Position numbers and translations under genes: made by a program | Source: Bordetella flabilis | GTDB taxonomy: Bacteria; Pseudomonadota; Gammaproteobacteria; Burkholderiales; Burkholderiaceae_B | Length of the DNA stretch: 64,000 nucleotides | Direction of reading: 5' to 3' | Assembly (NCBI RefSeq): GCF_001676725.1 | Contig: NZ_CP016172.1 | Location: 558,001 to 622,000 of the forward strand | Shown: positions 1 to 7,616 of the stretch, in pieces | How the letters are laid out: the number at the start of each line of letters is the position of its first letter | Position numbering within the stretch: position 1 is the first letter of the stretch | Notes under the pieces: model-generated | What the model saw: the letters and a program-made list of their open reading frames with translations, nothing else | Told to the model about the DNA's origin: nothing | Databases searched by the model: none

Positions 1-118
1 CCGACGGCCCCAGCAAGGTCAGGAATTCACCGCTTTCGACCTGCAGGTCCGTAGGTGCAAGCGCCAGGACATCGCCATAGCGCTTGCACAGGCCATGCGT
101 TCGCAGCTTCACCGTCAT
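1..118 (-). CDS. ABC transporter ATP-binding protein (N-terminal fragment)
   Basis: Only the first 39 codons lie in the window. The minus-strand frame starts with ATG at 118, reads MTVKLRTHGLCKRYGDVLAL and runs into LTLLGPS at the window edge, which is where Walker A begins. This is the usual opening of an ABC importer ATPase, with the aromatic A-loop (RYGDV) followed by the Walker A approach. The binding protein at 154-1212 lies 35 bp upstream on the same strand, so the two are probably one operon for a polyamine- or iron-type importer (POPT/Fbp class). The rest of the gene and any permeases are outside the window. Confidence 0.8.
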   Translation of the reverse strand, partial: MTVKLRTHGLCKRYGDVLALAPTDLQVESGEFLTLLGPS

Positions 119-153
119 GGTCGGTCTTTCCGTGTGAAAGGTGCGAACAGGCC

Positions 154-1212
154 TCAGCCGATGATCCAGGCGTTGAAGCGTTCCGTGACGGCCTGGCGGT
201 TGTCCTGCCACCATTTCGGATCGGGCAAGCGCATGTGCTTCAGGTTCTCCTTCGCGGTGGGCAGCAGGGCGGCGCGCGCGGCGTCGATGTATTCGTAAGC
301 GCGCAGATTCGTCGGGCCGTAGGCGAGGTCCGCCGTGAACGCCGCCTGGCGCCTGGCATCGCCGCAGAAGCGCACGAAGGCCTTGGCTTCCTCCGCCCGC
401 GGCGTGCCCTTGGGCACGCCCCAGCCTTCGATGGAATACAGGCCCTGGTTCCACACGATGCGAACCGGCGCCTTGCCGTCGATCGCCGCCTGGGCGCGGC
501 CGTTCCACAAGGACAGCATGTCGACTTCGCCGGATTGGATCAGTTGCATGGACTGCGCGCCGCCGGTCCACCATACCGAGATGTGCTTGCGGATCTTGTC
601 CAGGCTGCGGAACGCGCGGTCCACGTCCAGCGGGTAGAGCTGGTCGATCGATACCCCATCGGCCATCAGCGCCTGCTCCAGGGTATCGAGGGGATTGCGG
701 CGCAAGGAGCGTGGGCCGGGAAAGCGCTTGACGTCCCAGAAGTCGGCCCAGCTTTCCGGATGTTCCTTGGGCAGCTTGTCGGTGCGATAGGCCAGCACGG
801 TGGAATAGACGTCGACACCCAGCCAGTTGGGCGTCAACGCTTCGGGCATGAGCCCGGGAAAGTCCTCGTGCTTGAGGCCGAGCGGTTCCAGCAGGCCGCG
901 CTGTTCCAGGATAGGGATGTCCGCCGACAGCGTCAGCGTGGTCACGTCCCAGATGTAGTTGCGCGTCTGCACCATGGCGGTGAACTGCGCCACCGGCTGC
1001 GACTCGCGGGCGACGCTGACCACCTTGATGCCGCTTTCCTTTTCGAAGGGGTCGTAGAAGGCCTTGCGGTAGGCCGTGGTGTACGGCCCGCCGGGGTCGG
1101 ACACCACGATCTGCCTGCTGGCGGCCAGGGCCGGCAAAGGCATGGCGAGGCTGGCGATGCCGCCGCCCACGGCCTTGACGAAGCTGCGGCGTTTGACGTG
1201 TATGCCACTCAT
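154..1212 (-). CDS. Tat-exported ABC transporter substrate-binding protein (PotD/family 1-like)
   Basis: This 352-residue periplasmic solute receptor starts with a twin-arginine signal (RRSFVKAVGG, then an AXA-type site near residues 29-31, ALAA). The mature part has the features of the spermidine/putrescine and iron(III) binding-protein group (SBP_bac family): VSDPGGPYTTAYRKAFYDPF near the N terminus and VDVYSTVLAYRTDK mid-protein. The ATG at 1212 is preceded by GGAGG. The ABC ATPase fragment follows at 1-118 and a crotonase lies just upstream (1235-1996), all on the same strand. The substrate cannot be read from sequence; linkage to CoA-ester enzymes argues for an organic acid or amine. Confidence 0.85.
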   Translation of the reverse strand: MSGIHVKRRSFVKAVGGGIASLAMPLPALAASRQIVVSDPGGPYTTAYRKAFYDPFEKESGIKVVSVARESQPVAQFTAMVQTRNYIWDVTTLTLSADIPILEQRGLLEPLGLKHEDFPGLMPEALTPNWLGVDVYSTVLAYRTDKLPKEHPESWADFWDVKRFPGPRSLRRNPLDTLEQALMADGVSIDQLYPLDVDRAFRSLDKIRKHISVWWTGGAQSMQLIQSGEVDMLSLWNGRAQAAIDGKAPVRIVWNQGLYSIEGWGVPKGTPRAEEAKAFVRFCGDARRQAAFTADLAYGPTNLRAYEYIDAARAALLPTAKENLKHMRLPDPKWWQDNRQAVTERFNAWIIG

Positions 1213-1234
1213 GGTGATCCTCCTCGTGGGGGGC

Positions 1235-1996
1235 CTATTTGGCGCGCTTGCGGAAGAACGCCTCCATCATGCGCGCCGGCTCACCCGACGCGTACGATTC
1301 CGCCTGGATACGGATGCCGGCCTCGATGGCGTCGCGAAAGCCCGGCTCGGTGATTTCCTTGAACCGCTGCTTGTCCAGCCGCAGCGCCACGGGCGGCTTG
1401 GCGGCGAGTTCGCGCGCGATCTCCATGGCTTTGGGCATGACCTCGCCGGCCGGGACGACGTGGTGCAGCAGTCCCACGCGGCGGCACTCGTCGGCATCCA
1501 TCAGCCGTCCGGTCAAGGTCAATTCGATGGTGCGCGACAAGCCCAGCATTTCGCGCATGATCCACGGCCCCGTGACGCTGGCGATGCCGGAATTGATCTC
1601 CGGCTGCCCCATGCGCACGCCCGGGTGGCCCACCCGGATGTCACCCAGCAGGGCCACCTGGAATGCCGAGCCGGCGGCGGTGCCGTTCAACGCCATGATC
1701 AGCGGCTTGGACAGGCCGCGCAGGGCGTCGTAATAGCTTTCCCACTCGCGCATCCATGCCTCGGAGCGCGCGACATCGAAGTGCTTGGCTTCTTCCAGGT
1801 CCTGGCCCGCGCAGAAGGCGCGGTCGCCGGCTCCCGTCATGATGATGGCCGCGATATCGGGGTCGCCGTCGTACGCCTGCAAGGCGGCGACGATTTCCTC
1901 GCGCATCCGCGTGTTCCAGGCATTGAGTTTTTCCGGACGGTTCAGGGTAATGATGCCGACCTTGTCCTGCACCGCTGTAAGGATGAATTGGGTCAT
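1235..1996 (-). CDS. Enoyl-CoA hydratase/isomerase family protein (atypical active site)
   Basis: A crotonase-fold protein of 253 residues acting on acyl-CoA thioesters. It begins MTQFILTAVQDKVGIITLNR and has the oxyanion-hole region (GAGDRAFCAGQDLEE) and the MGQPEINSG segment. By alignment with rat mitochondrial hydratase, the second catalytic glutamate is present (QPEI), but the first (GGGCEL in the canonical enzyme) is replaced in GSAFQVAL by glutamine. It may therefore be an isomerase, hydrolase or lyase rather than a true hydratase. An in-frame GTG at 2023 would add nine residues; ATG 1996 fits family alignments better. It probably shares a transcript with the ABC genes downstream. Confidence 0.8.
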   Translation of the reverse strand: MTQFILTAVQDKVGIITLNRPEKLNAWNTRMREEIVAALQAYDGDPDIAAIIMTGAGDRAFCAGQDLEEAKHFDVARSEAWMREWESYYDALRGLSKPLIMALNGTAAGSAFQVALLGDIRVGHPGVRMGQPEINSGIASVTGPWIMREMLGLSRTIELTLTGRLMDADECRRVGLLHHVVPAGEVMPKAMEIARELAAKPPVALRLDKQRFKEITEPGFRDAIEAGIRIQAESYASGEPARMMEAFFRKRAK

Positions 1997-2171
1997 GGCG
2001 CGTCTCGACTTATTGCTATGCACTAAGGTCTATCGGAGACTGATATGAGCACATAGTAGCGACGGGCCTGGGGCGTTGCATTGGTATTTACCCGCGGCGA
2101 TGGAATGCGGAGAGCGCTGCGCCAGCTCTCCCTACCTATACTGGCTGTCCCTTTTCCTTGCGGAGACCCTC

Positions 2172-2768
2172 ATGAAAGTACTCGTCGTCGGCGCCACCGG
2201 CTTCATAGGACGCGCCGTGATGCAGGAGCTGGCAAACGATCACGAACTCGTGGAGGCAAGCCGATCCAGCACCACATACCCCGTCGATATCGAGGACGAG
2301 GCCAGCGTGAAGTCGCTTTTCGAGCGCACCGGCCAGGTCGATGCCGTCGTCTCGGTCACCGGCCATGTCCATTTCGGTCCGCTGTCCGATATGACGGCGG
2401 AACAGTTCAATGTAGGTTTGCAAGGCAAGCTGCTGGGCCAGGTGCGGCTTGCGCTGGTCGGCCAGCATTATCTGCGCGCGGGTGGATCGATCACGTTGAC
2501 GACTGGCATCCTTACCGAAGCCGCCATCCGCAACGGTTCGAACGCCATGTCGGTGAACGCCGCGCTGGAGGGCTTCGCCCGCGCCGCGGCCTTCGAGCTG
2601 AAGGACCGGCGCATCAACGTGGTGAGCCCCGGTTTGCTGACGGAAGCCAGGGATGCCTATGGCGGCGCCTTTCCGGGCTTCGAGACCGTGCCGGGCAGCC
2701 GTGTAGCCCTGGCGTACCGGCGCAGTATCGAAGGGATCGAGTCGGGACAGGTGTATCGCGTCTGGTAA
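2172..2768 (+). CDS. Short NAD(P)-binding SDR-family protein, catalytic Tyr/Lys missing
   Basis: A 198-residue compact Rossmann protein. The nucleotide-binding motif VVGATGFIG sits at residues 5-13. The helix that normally carries YxxxK reads SVNAALEGFARAAAFEL, so the SDR Tyr and Lys are absent although the serine strand (ITLTTGIL) and following helix are recognisable. This short, tyrosine-less SDR subgroup is widespread and usually annotated only as short-chain dehydrogenase. ATG 2172 was chosen because the glycine-rich strand begins immediately; GGAG lies about ten bases upstream. The gene is divergent from the crotonase at 1235-1996 and appears monocistronic. Confidence 0.75.
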   Translation: MKVLVVGATGFIGRAVMQELANDHELVEASRSSTTYPVDIEDEASVKSLFERTGQVDAVVSVTGHVHFGPLSDMTAEQFNVGLQGKLLGQVRLALVGQHYLRAGGSITLTTGILTEAAIRNGSNAMSVNAALEGFARAAAFELKDRRINVVSPGLLTEARDAYGGAFPGFETVPGSRVALAYRRSIEGIESGQVYRVW

Positions 2769-2907
2769 GCCGGGCGGGCTCCGCCGGACCCGGCGTGCAG
2801 GGGCGCGGGGGGCAGCGCGTCAGGCAGGATGTGCGTGCCAACGCGCGGCGGCGGGTAGTCGTCGCCGCGCGGCCTTATGCATCGGCAGCCCGGCCGCCGT
2901 GCCAGCC

Positions 2908-3810
2908 TCAACGTCCCGGCGCCGGCTGTACGCCCATCAGATGGTGGACGAACAGCTTGGCGGCCGTGGGCAAGGCATCGAAGCCGCGTACGCAGATCTG
3001 CAGTTCGCGTTCGGCCCAGGGCTCGTCGATCGGCAGGATGCCGATATTGAAAATGCGCGCGTACAGCGTCGCGATCTCGACGGGCAACGCACCGAGGCCC
3101 AGGCCGGCGTCGACCATGAAGCACAGGGTGTCGAATCCGGTCACCTGGACCCTGACCCGCAGCGAGCGGTCCAGCCGCGCGGCGGCATTGGCGACGATCT
3201 GGTTGATCGCGCTGCCCGTGTGCAACCCGATGAAGTCGTACTCCAGTGCGTCGGCAAAGCGGAACTCCGGTTGACCTAGCAGCGGGTGGCCCGCCGGGGC
3301 GATCAACGCCAGTTTGTCGCGGCGGTAGGGCAGCACTTCGACTTCGCGTCCCGGCGGCATGCCGGAGAAAATCCCCACGTCGGCGGCGTTTTCATGCACC
3401 GCCTTCAGGATGGCGGGGCTGATTTTCTCTTCTAGGTGCAGCTGGATGTTGGGATAAGCGCTGGCGAAGGACTTGATGTCCTGCGGCAGGAACTGGGTCA
3501 GGGCGGAAATATTGGCGTAGACGCGGATAAAGCCGCGTGCCCCGCTGGCGTATTCGCCCATGGACACGGCGATGTCGTCCAGTTCGCGCAGGGCCCGGCG
3601 CGCCATCGCGGCCAAGGCCATGCCGGCGCCCGTCGGCTGGATCCCTTTGTTGGTGCGCACCAGCAACTGGGTCTTCAACTGCTCTTCCAGCTCGCTCATG
3701 CGCTTGCTGACCGCCGCGGCGGCGATATGCTCGCGCTCGGCAGCGCCCGCGATCGTTCTTTCCTCGATCACGCTGATGAACAGGCGCAGCGATGTGGGGT
3801 CCAGGCGCAT
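2908..3810 (-). CDS. LysR-family transcriptional regulator
   Basis: A 300-residue LysR regulator. The N-terminal winged helix (residues 1-60; LRLFISVIEERTIAGAAERE, then AAAAVSKRMSELEEQLKTQL) is followed by the periplasmic-binding-protein-like effector domain. The frame is open upstream, but the ATG at 3810 gives the standard LysR N terminus (MRLDPTSLRLF). It is divergent from the HMG-CoA lyase-like gene at 3968 with 157 bp between, the classic arrangement for a regulator of its neighbour. The effector is unknown, presumably an intermediate of the CoA-ester pathway. Confidence 0.88.
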   Translation of the reverse strand: MRLDPTSLRLFISVIEERTIAGAAEREHIAAAAVSKRMSELEEQLKTQLLVRTNKGIQPTGAGMALAAMARRALRELDDIAVSMGEYASGARGFIRVYANISALTQFLPQDIKSFASAYPNIQLHLEEKISPAILKAVHENAADVGIFSGMPPGREVEVLPYRRDKLALIAPAGHPLLGQPEFRFADALEYDFIGLHTGSAINQIVANAAARLDRSLRVRVQVTGFDTLCFMVDAGLGLGALPVEIATLYARIFNIGILPIDEPWAERELQICVRGFDALPTAAKLFVHHLMGVQPAPGR

Positions 3811-3967
3811 GCGCGCAGTATACGGCGGGACGGGGCTGGCCGTCGGCCGGCGCGAGGTCGCGCGCCGTGTTGCCATCGCGTGGCGCGATGGCGCCATCAT
3901 CAATCGTCGATTCTGCGGCGGGGCGTGCGTTGCTAGACTGCGGTGAAACTGCCCAGGAGGATGACAT

Positions 3968-4903
3968 ATGGACACCCCGCAACCCGGCAAGGCCCGGCTG
4001 CACATCCAGGAAGTCGCGCCGCGCGACGGCTTCCAGAACGAGCAGCAATTCGTCGACACCCAGGACAAGATTCGCTTCATCGACGCGTTGTCGGCGTGCG
4101 GGTTCGCCAAGATCGAGGCGACTTCCTTCACCTCCCCGAAAGCCATTCCGGCGCTGCGCGACGCCGAGATCGTGATGCACGAGATCACACGCCGGCCCGG
4201 CGTGGTCTACACCGCCCTGGTGCCCAATGTGCGCGGCGCCGAGCGCGCGCTGTCCTGCAAGGTCGACGAGGTGAACCTCGTCATGTCGGTAAGCGAAACC
4301 CACAACCGGGCCAACCTGCGGATGTCGCGCGACCAGTCGTTCGCGCAACTGGCCGACGTGATCGACGCGGTGCGCGGCAGCCATGTGGCGGTCAATGTTT
4401 CGCTATCGACGGTGTTCGGCTGCCCCATGGAGGGCGACATCGATCCCTACGAGGTCTACGAGTTGATGGACCGCTTCGCCCAGCGCGGGGTGGACGGCAT
4501 CACCCTGTGCGACACGACCGGCATGGCGTATCCCAGCCAGGTGGAAGAAATGGCGCGCCGCGCAAGGGAAATGTTCAAGACGCTGGAGCTGACCCTGCAT
4601 TTCCACAACACGCGCGGTATGGCGCTGGCCAATACGATGGCGGCGCTGGACGCCGGCATCGACCGTTTCGACGCCTCGCTGGGCGGCATCGGCGGCTGCC
4701 CCTATGCGCCGGGCGCCAGCGGCAATGTATGCACCGAAGAACTGGTGCACATGCTGCAACTGGACGGCTATGACACGGGCGTCGACCTGGCCGGCATCCT
4801 GGAAGTATCGGCAACCTTGCCGGCGCTGATCGGCCACGACGTGCCGAGCCAGATACTGAAGGCCGGAACGCGTTCGCGCCGGCATCCCGCGCCCTGCGCC
4901 TGA
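3968..4903 (+). CDS. mvaB: Hydroxymethylglutaryl-CoA lyase family protein
   Basis: A TIM-barrel aldolase of the HMGL-like family, 311 residues. Members cleave HMG-CoA to acetoacetate and acetyl-CoA, or related 3-hydroxy-acyl-CoA substrates. Catalytic features are visible: VAPRDGFQNE near residue 17 (metal aspartate and Arg), LHFHNTRG (metal histidines) and GGCPYAPGASGN carrying the active-site cysteine of the glycine-rich loop. A strong AGGAGG at 3955-3960 supports ATG 3968. Divergence from the LysR gene and proximity to crotonase and CoA-transferase genes suggest leucine/isovalerate or a similar branched-acid pathway, but the citramalyl-type alternative cannot be excluded. Confidence 0.85.
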   Translation: MDTPQPGKARLHIQEVAPRDGFQNEQQFVDTQDKIRFIDALSACGFAKIEATSFTSPKAIPALRDAEIVMHEITRRPGVVYTALVPNVRGAERALSCKVDEVNLVMSVSETHNRANLRMSRDQSFAQLADVIDAVRGSHVAVNVSLSTVFGCPMEGDIDPYEVYELMDRFAQRGVDGITLCDTTGMAYPSQVEEMARRAREMFKTLELTLHFHNTRGMALANTMAALDAGIDRFDASLGGIGGCPYAPGASGNVCTEELVHMLQLDGYDTGVDLAGILEVSATLPALIGHDVPSQILKAGTRSRRHPAPCA

Positions 4904-4920
4904 GGGTTGTGGGTCAGGGC

Positions 4921-4942
4921 GGCGGCTCGGGGCAGAGCCGCC
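4921..4942. terminator. Hairpin between convergent genes
   Basis: A perfect 8-bp stem (GGCGGCTC / GAGCCGCC) with a six-base loop lies between the convergent mvaB and GntR genes. There is no U-tract on either side, so it could be a weak bidirectional terminator or just a GC-rich hairpin. Confidence 0.35.
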
Positions 4943-4958
4943 AGGCGGACCGCCGGCC

Positions 4959-5645
4959 TTACTGCCGCAGGTGGTATGCCTTCTTGCCGCGGAGGTGTTC
5001 GCGGATCAGCTTTTCCGCGCGTTCGCCGTCCCGGACGAGCAAGGCCTGGACGAAGCCTTCGTGGTCGGAGACCCCCGAAGCCCATTCGTCCGGATCCAGG
5101 TTCGACTTGTAGCGCAGCGCCTGTACTTGCAGGTTCAGGCGATCGTAGCTCGCGACCAGCGCCGGGTTGTGCGCGGCCCGGCTGATGGCGATATGCGTGC
5201 CCATGCTGGCCTCGAAGTAAGCCCCGATATTGCGCGACTCGTAGCCGTCCAGCATGCGCCGATGCAATTGCGCGATGTGCGCCAGTTCGGCGTCGCTCGC
5301 GCGCTGCGCGGCCTGGCGTATCGCCAGGCCCTCCAGCACGCTCAGTACGTCGAAGATGTTCTCGATATCCTCGTGCGACAGCTCGATGACCATGGCGCCG
5401 CGCTTGGGCTGGATGCTGAGCAGGCCGTCCGAGGCGAGGATACGGTAGGCCTCCCGCAAGGGCGTGCGGGACACCTTCAGCATGTCGCACAGATCCCGTT
5501 CGTTCAGCCAAGTGCCGGGCCGCAGCGTCCCGTCGACGATGAGCTGCCTCAACCGGTCCGCCACCACCGCGGGCAGCGTGGGGTGGTGGATGGCCAGGCC
5601 CTCCGCAGGAAAGGCGATCGCGAGCGCGGAATCAGGGTTTGCCAT
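4959..5645 (-). CDS. GntR/FCD-family transcriptional regulator
   Basis: A 228-residue FadR-subfamily regulator. The winged helix occupies about residues 25-90 (VVADRLRQLIVDGTLRPGTW, VSRTPLREAYRILASDGLL). It is followed by an FCD ligand-binding domain with the metal-site histidine pattern (FEASMGTHIAISRAAHN, VSDHEGFVQALLVRDGERAE). The ATG at 5645 is preferred over an in-frame upstream start at 5693, because the latter would fall inside the TGGTATACCA palindrome, a likely operator. It is divergent from the Bug, crotonase and CoA-transferase operon at 5776-8852, which it most likely represses until an organic acid or CoA ester binds. Confidence 0.87.
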   Translation of the reverse strand: MANPDSALAIAFPAEGLAIHHPTLPAVVADRLRQLIVDGTLRPGTWLNERDLCDMLKVSRTPLREAYRILASDGLLSIQPKRGAMVIELSHEDIENIFDVLSVLEGLAIRQAAQRASDAELAHIAQLHRRMLDGYESRNIGAYFEASMGTHIAISRAAHNPALVASYDRLNLQVQALRYKSNLDPDEWASGVSDHEGFVQALLVRDGERAEKLIREHLRGKKAYHLRQ

Positions 5646-5682
5646 AGGTGTACGTCGCAAGGTTTGGCGATAGTCTGGTGTC

Positions 5683-5716
5683 TGGTATACCAAATATCAA
5701 ATTCCAATGGATACCA
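5683..5716. promoter_or_regulatory. Candidate GntR/FCD operator (TGGTATACCA) with a second partial site
   Basis: A perfect 10-bp palindrome TGGTATACCA (5683-5692) sits between the divergent GntR gene and the Bug operon. A near copy, TGGATACCA, follows at 5708-5716. FadR/FCD-type regulators typically bind T-N-GTATAC-N-A palindromes, so this is a natural auto- and operon-control site. The assignment is by pattern and position only. Confidence 0.6.
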
Positions 5717-5775
5717 GGTCTGCCCGAATCATAGACCAAGCCGTTACGGGCGGCGCCCATCAAAGGAGACAACTC

Positions 5776-6762
5776 GTGTTGAGACAAGCGCTTTTTGTGC
5801 TGGCCAGCGTGTTCGCGGTGGCACAGGGCGGCACGGCCGCCGCGGAGTATCCCGACAAGCCGATACGCCTGATCGTGGGCTTCGTGCCCGGAGGCGGGAC
5901 AGACGTATCCGCCCGTATCGTGGCCCAAAAGCTATCCACCATCCTGAAACAGCAGATCGTCATCGAGAACAAGCCGGGGGCGTCGGGCCTGATCGCTGCG
6001 GACATGGTGTCCAAGGCAGAGCCGGACGGATACACCCTGCTGCTGGCCAATATGCAGTCCAGCGTCGCCGCGCCCTACGTGCTGCCGACCACCTTCGATC
6101 CCATCAAGGACTTCACGCCCGTGCGCTACATCGGCACGGTGCCCAATGTGCTGGTCATCAATCCCACCCGCCATGACTACAAGACCGTACAGGACCTGAT
6201 CAAGGCAGCCCGCGCCAAGCCGGGCAGCCTGACCTACGCGTCCTCCGGCATGGGCAGCCCCCAGCACCTGACGGCGGCGCGGTTCTCGCAGATCGAGAAG
6301 GTGGAGATGGTCCATGTGCCGTACAAGGGCAGCGGCCAGGCGGTGGCGGACCTGCTGGGCGGGCAGGTCGACCTCAATTTCGACACGCTGCCCGGCGTCA
6401 TTGGGCAGATCCAGGCAGGCAAGCTGCGTCCGCTGGCGGTGACCAGCGCCGAACGCAGTCCACGCCTGCCGGATGTGCCGACGCTGGCGGAGGCCGGCGT
6501 GAAAGGGGTGGACGTCGTGCAGTGGTACGCCGTGCTGGCGCCGGGCAAGTTGCCCGCTCCCATCCTGGATCGCCTGGATCAGGCCCTGGCGCAGACGCTC
6601 AAGGATCCGGAGGTGCGCGCCAAGCTGGCCGACCAGGGCATGGATGTCGGCGGCGGCCCCGACACGCCGGCCGCCTTTCGCACCTACGTCGAGGACGAGT
6701 GGGCCAAGTACGGCACGCTGACCCGCAGCCTGGGCATGACCAAGGCCCAGGCCAAGCAATGA
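5776..6762 (+). CDS. Bug-family (TctC-like) tripartite tricarboxylate transporter receptor
   Basis: A periplasmic solute receptor of the Bordetella uptake gene family, 328 residues. It has a Sec signal (VLRQALFVLASVFAVAQGG, cleavage near AAA) and the family opening EYPDKPIRLIVGFVPGGGTD. Other signatures are VIENKPGASG and HVPYKGSGQAVADLLGGQVD. The GTG at 5776 was chosen because AGGAGA lies seven bases before it (5764-5769); longer in-frame starts would bury the signal peptide. No TctA/TctB permease is nearby, as is usual for the many orphan Bug proteins. First gene of an operon with the crotonase and CoA transferase, so the ligand is probably an acid that becomes a CoA ester. Confidence 0.9.
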   Translation: MLRQALFVLASVFAVAQGGTAAAEYPDKPIRLIVGFVPGGGTDVSARIVAQKLSTILKQQIVIENKPGASGLIAADMVSKAEPDGYTLLLANMQSSVAAPYVLPTTFDPIKDFTPVRYIGTVPNVLVINPTRHDYKTVQDLIKAARAKPGSLTYASSGMGSPQHLTAARFSQIEKVEMVHVPYKGSGQAVADLLGGQVDLNFDTLPGVIGQIQAGKLRPLAVTSAERSPRLPDVPTLAEAGVKGVDVVQWYAVLAPGKLPAPILDRLDQALAQTLKDPEVRAKLADQGMDVGGGPDTPAAFRTYVEDEWAKYGTLTRSLGMTKAQAKQ

Positions 6763-6787
6763 ACCGGTTCATCCTAGGAAGCACAAC

Positions 6788-7588
6788 ATGACAGAGAACG
6801 CCACGTCGGCCGACACGCCCATCCTGACCGAGCGCGATGGTCCTATCGTTACGGTGACGCTCAACCGCCCGGAGAAGCTGAATGCCTTGACGGTGGACGC
6901 GTGGCGGCTGCTGGGCGACACCTTCCTGGCGTTGTCCGCGGATGACGATGTGCGTTGCGTGGTGCTGCGCGGCGCGGGGGAGAAGTCGTTCTCTCCCGGC
7001 AACGATATCTCGGAGTTCGAGACCTCCCGCTCGAATACGGTGCAGGCCCGAACCTATGGGGCCATCATGCGGCGCACGATCGAAGCGGTCGGGCAATGCC
7101 GCCATCCCGTCGTCGCGCAGATCCATGGCATCTGCGTCGGCGGCGGCATGGAGATCGCCAGCCTGGCCGATGTGCGCATTTGCGGGACCGGATCGCGCTT
7201 CGGCGTGCCGATCAAGAATCTGGGCCTGGTGATGTCCTATTCCGAGCTGTCGCCGCTGGTGCGGCTGGTCGGGCCGGATGTGGCGTTGGGCATCCTGCTG
7301 GAAGGCACGATCTTCGGGGCGGACGAAGCCTTGCGTCTGGGGGTGGTGACGCGTGTGGTGCCCGATGACCAGGTTGCCGCCGAGGCCATGGCGACGGCGC
7401 GGCGCATTGCGGCAGGCGCGCCCCTGGTGGCGCGCTGGCACAAGAAGTTCGTGCGCCGGATCATCAACGGGGCGCCGCTGACCGACGCCGAGCGCGACGA
7501 GGCCTTCGATTGCTTCGACACCGAGGATTTCCGTACCGGGTACCGCGCATTCCTGGCCAAGCAGACGCCGCAATTCAATGGCCGTTGA
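6788..7588 (+). CDS. Enoyl-CoA hydratase/isomerase family protein (second Glu replaced)
   Basis: A 266-residue crotonase homologue. It contains VTVTLNRPEKLNALTVDAWR near the N terminus, the oxyanion region GAGEKSFSPGNDISEFE, and GICVGGGMEIASLADVRIC, which retains the first catalytic glutamate (GGGMEI). The second, in the canonical GQPEIL segment, is replaced in FGVPIKNLGL by isoleucine. Canonical syn-hydration needs both, so another crotonase chemistry is likely. It lies 25 bp after the Bug gene and 28 bp before the CoA-transferase start, in one operon. This is the mirror image of the substitution in the crotonase at 1235-1996. Confidence 0.82.
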   Translation: MTENATSADTPILTERDGPIVTVTLNRPEKLNALTVDAWRLLGDTFLALSADDDVRCVVLRGAGEKSFSPGNDISEFETSRSNTVQARTYGAIMRRTIEAVGQCRHPVVAQIHGICVGGGMEIASLADVRICGTGSRFGVPIKNLGLVMSYSELSPLVRLVGPDVALGILLEGTIFGADEALRLGVVTRVVPDDQVAAEAMATARRIAAGAPLVARWHKKFVRRIINGAPLTDAERDEAFDCFDTEDFRTGYRAFLAKQTPQFNGR

Positions 7589-7616
7589 AGCCGCACGCGA
7601 ACAGGCAGGAGCCTTC

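Noticed and set aside
2531..2545. A GGTTCGAACGCC-like T-loop sequence suggesting a tRNA.
   Set aside because: It lies inside the SDR coding sequence, and no cloverleaf or acceptor stem can be built around it.
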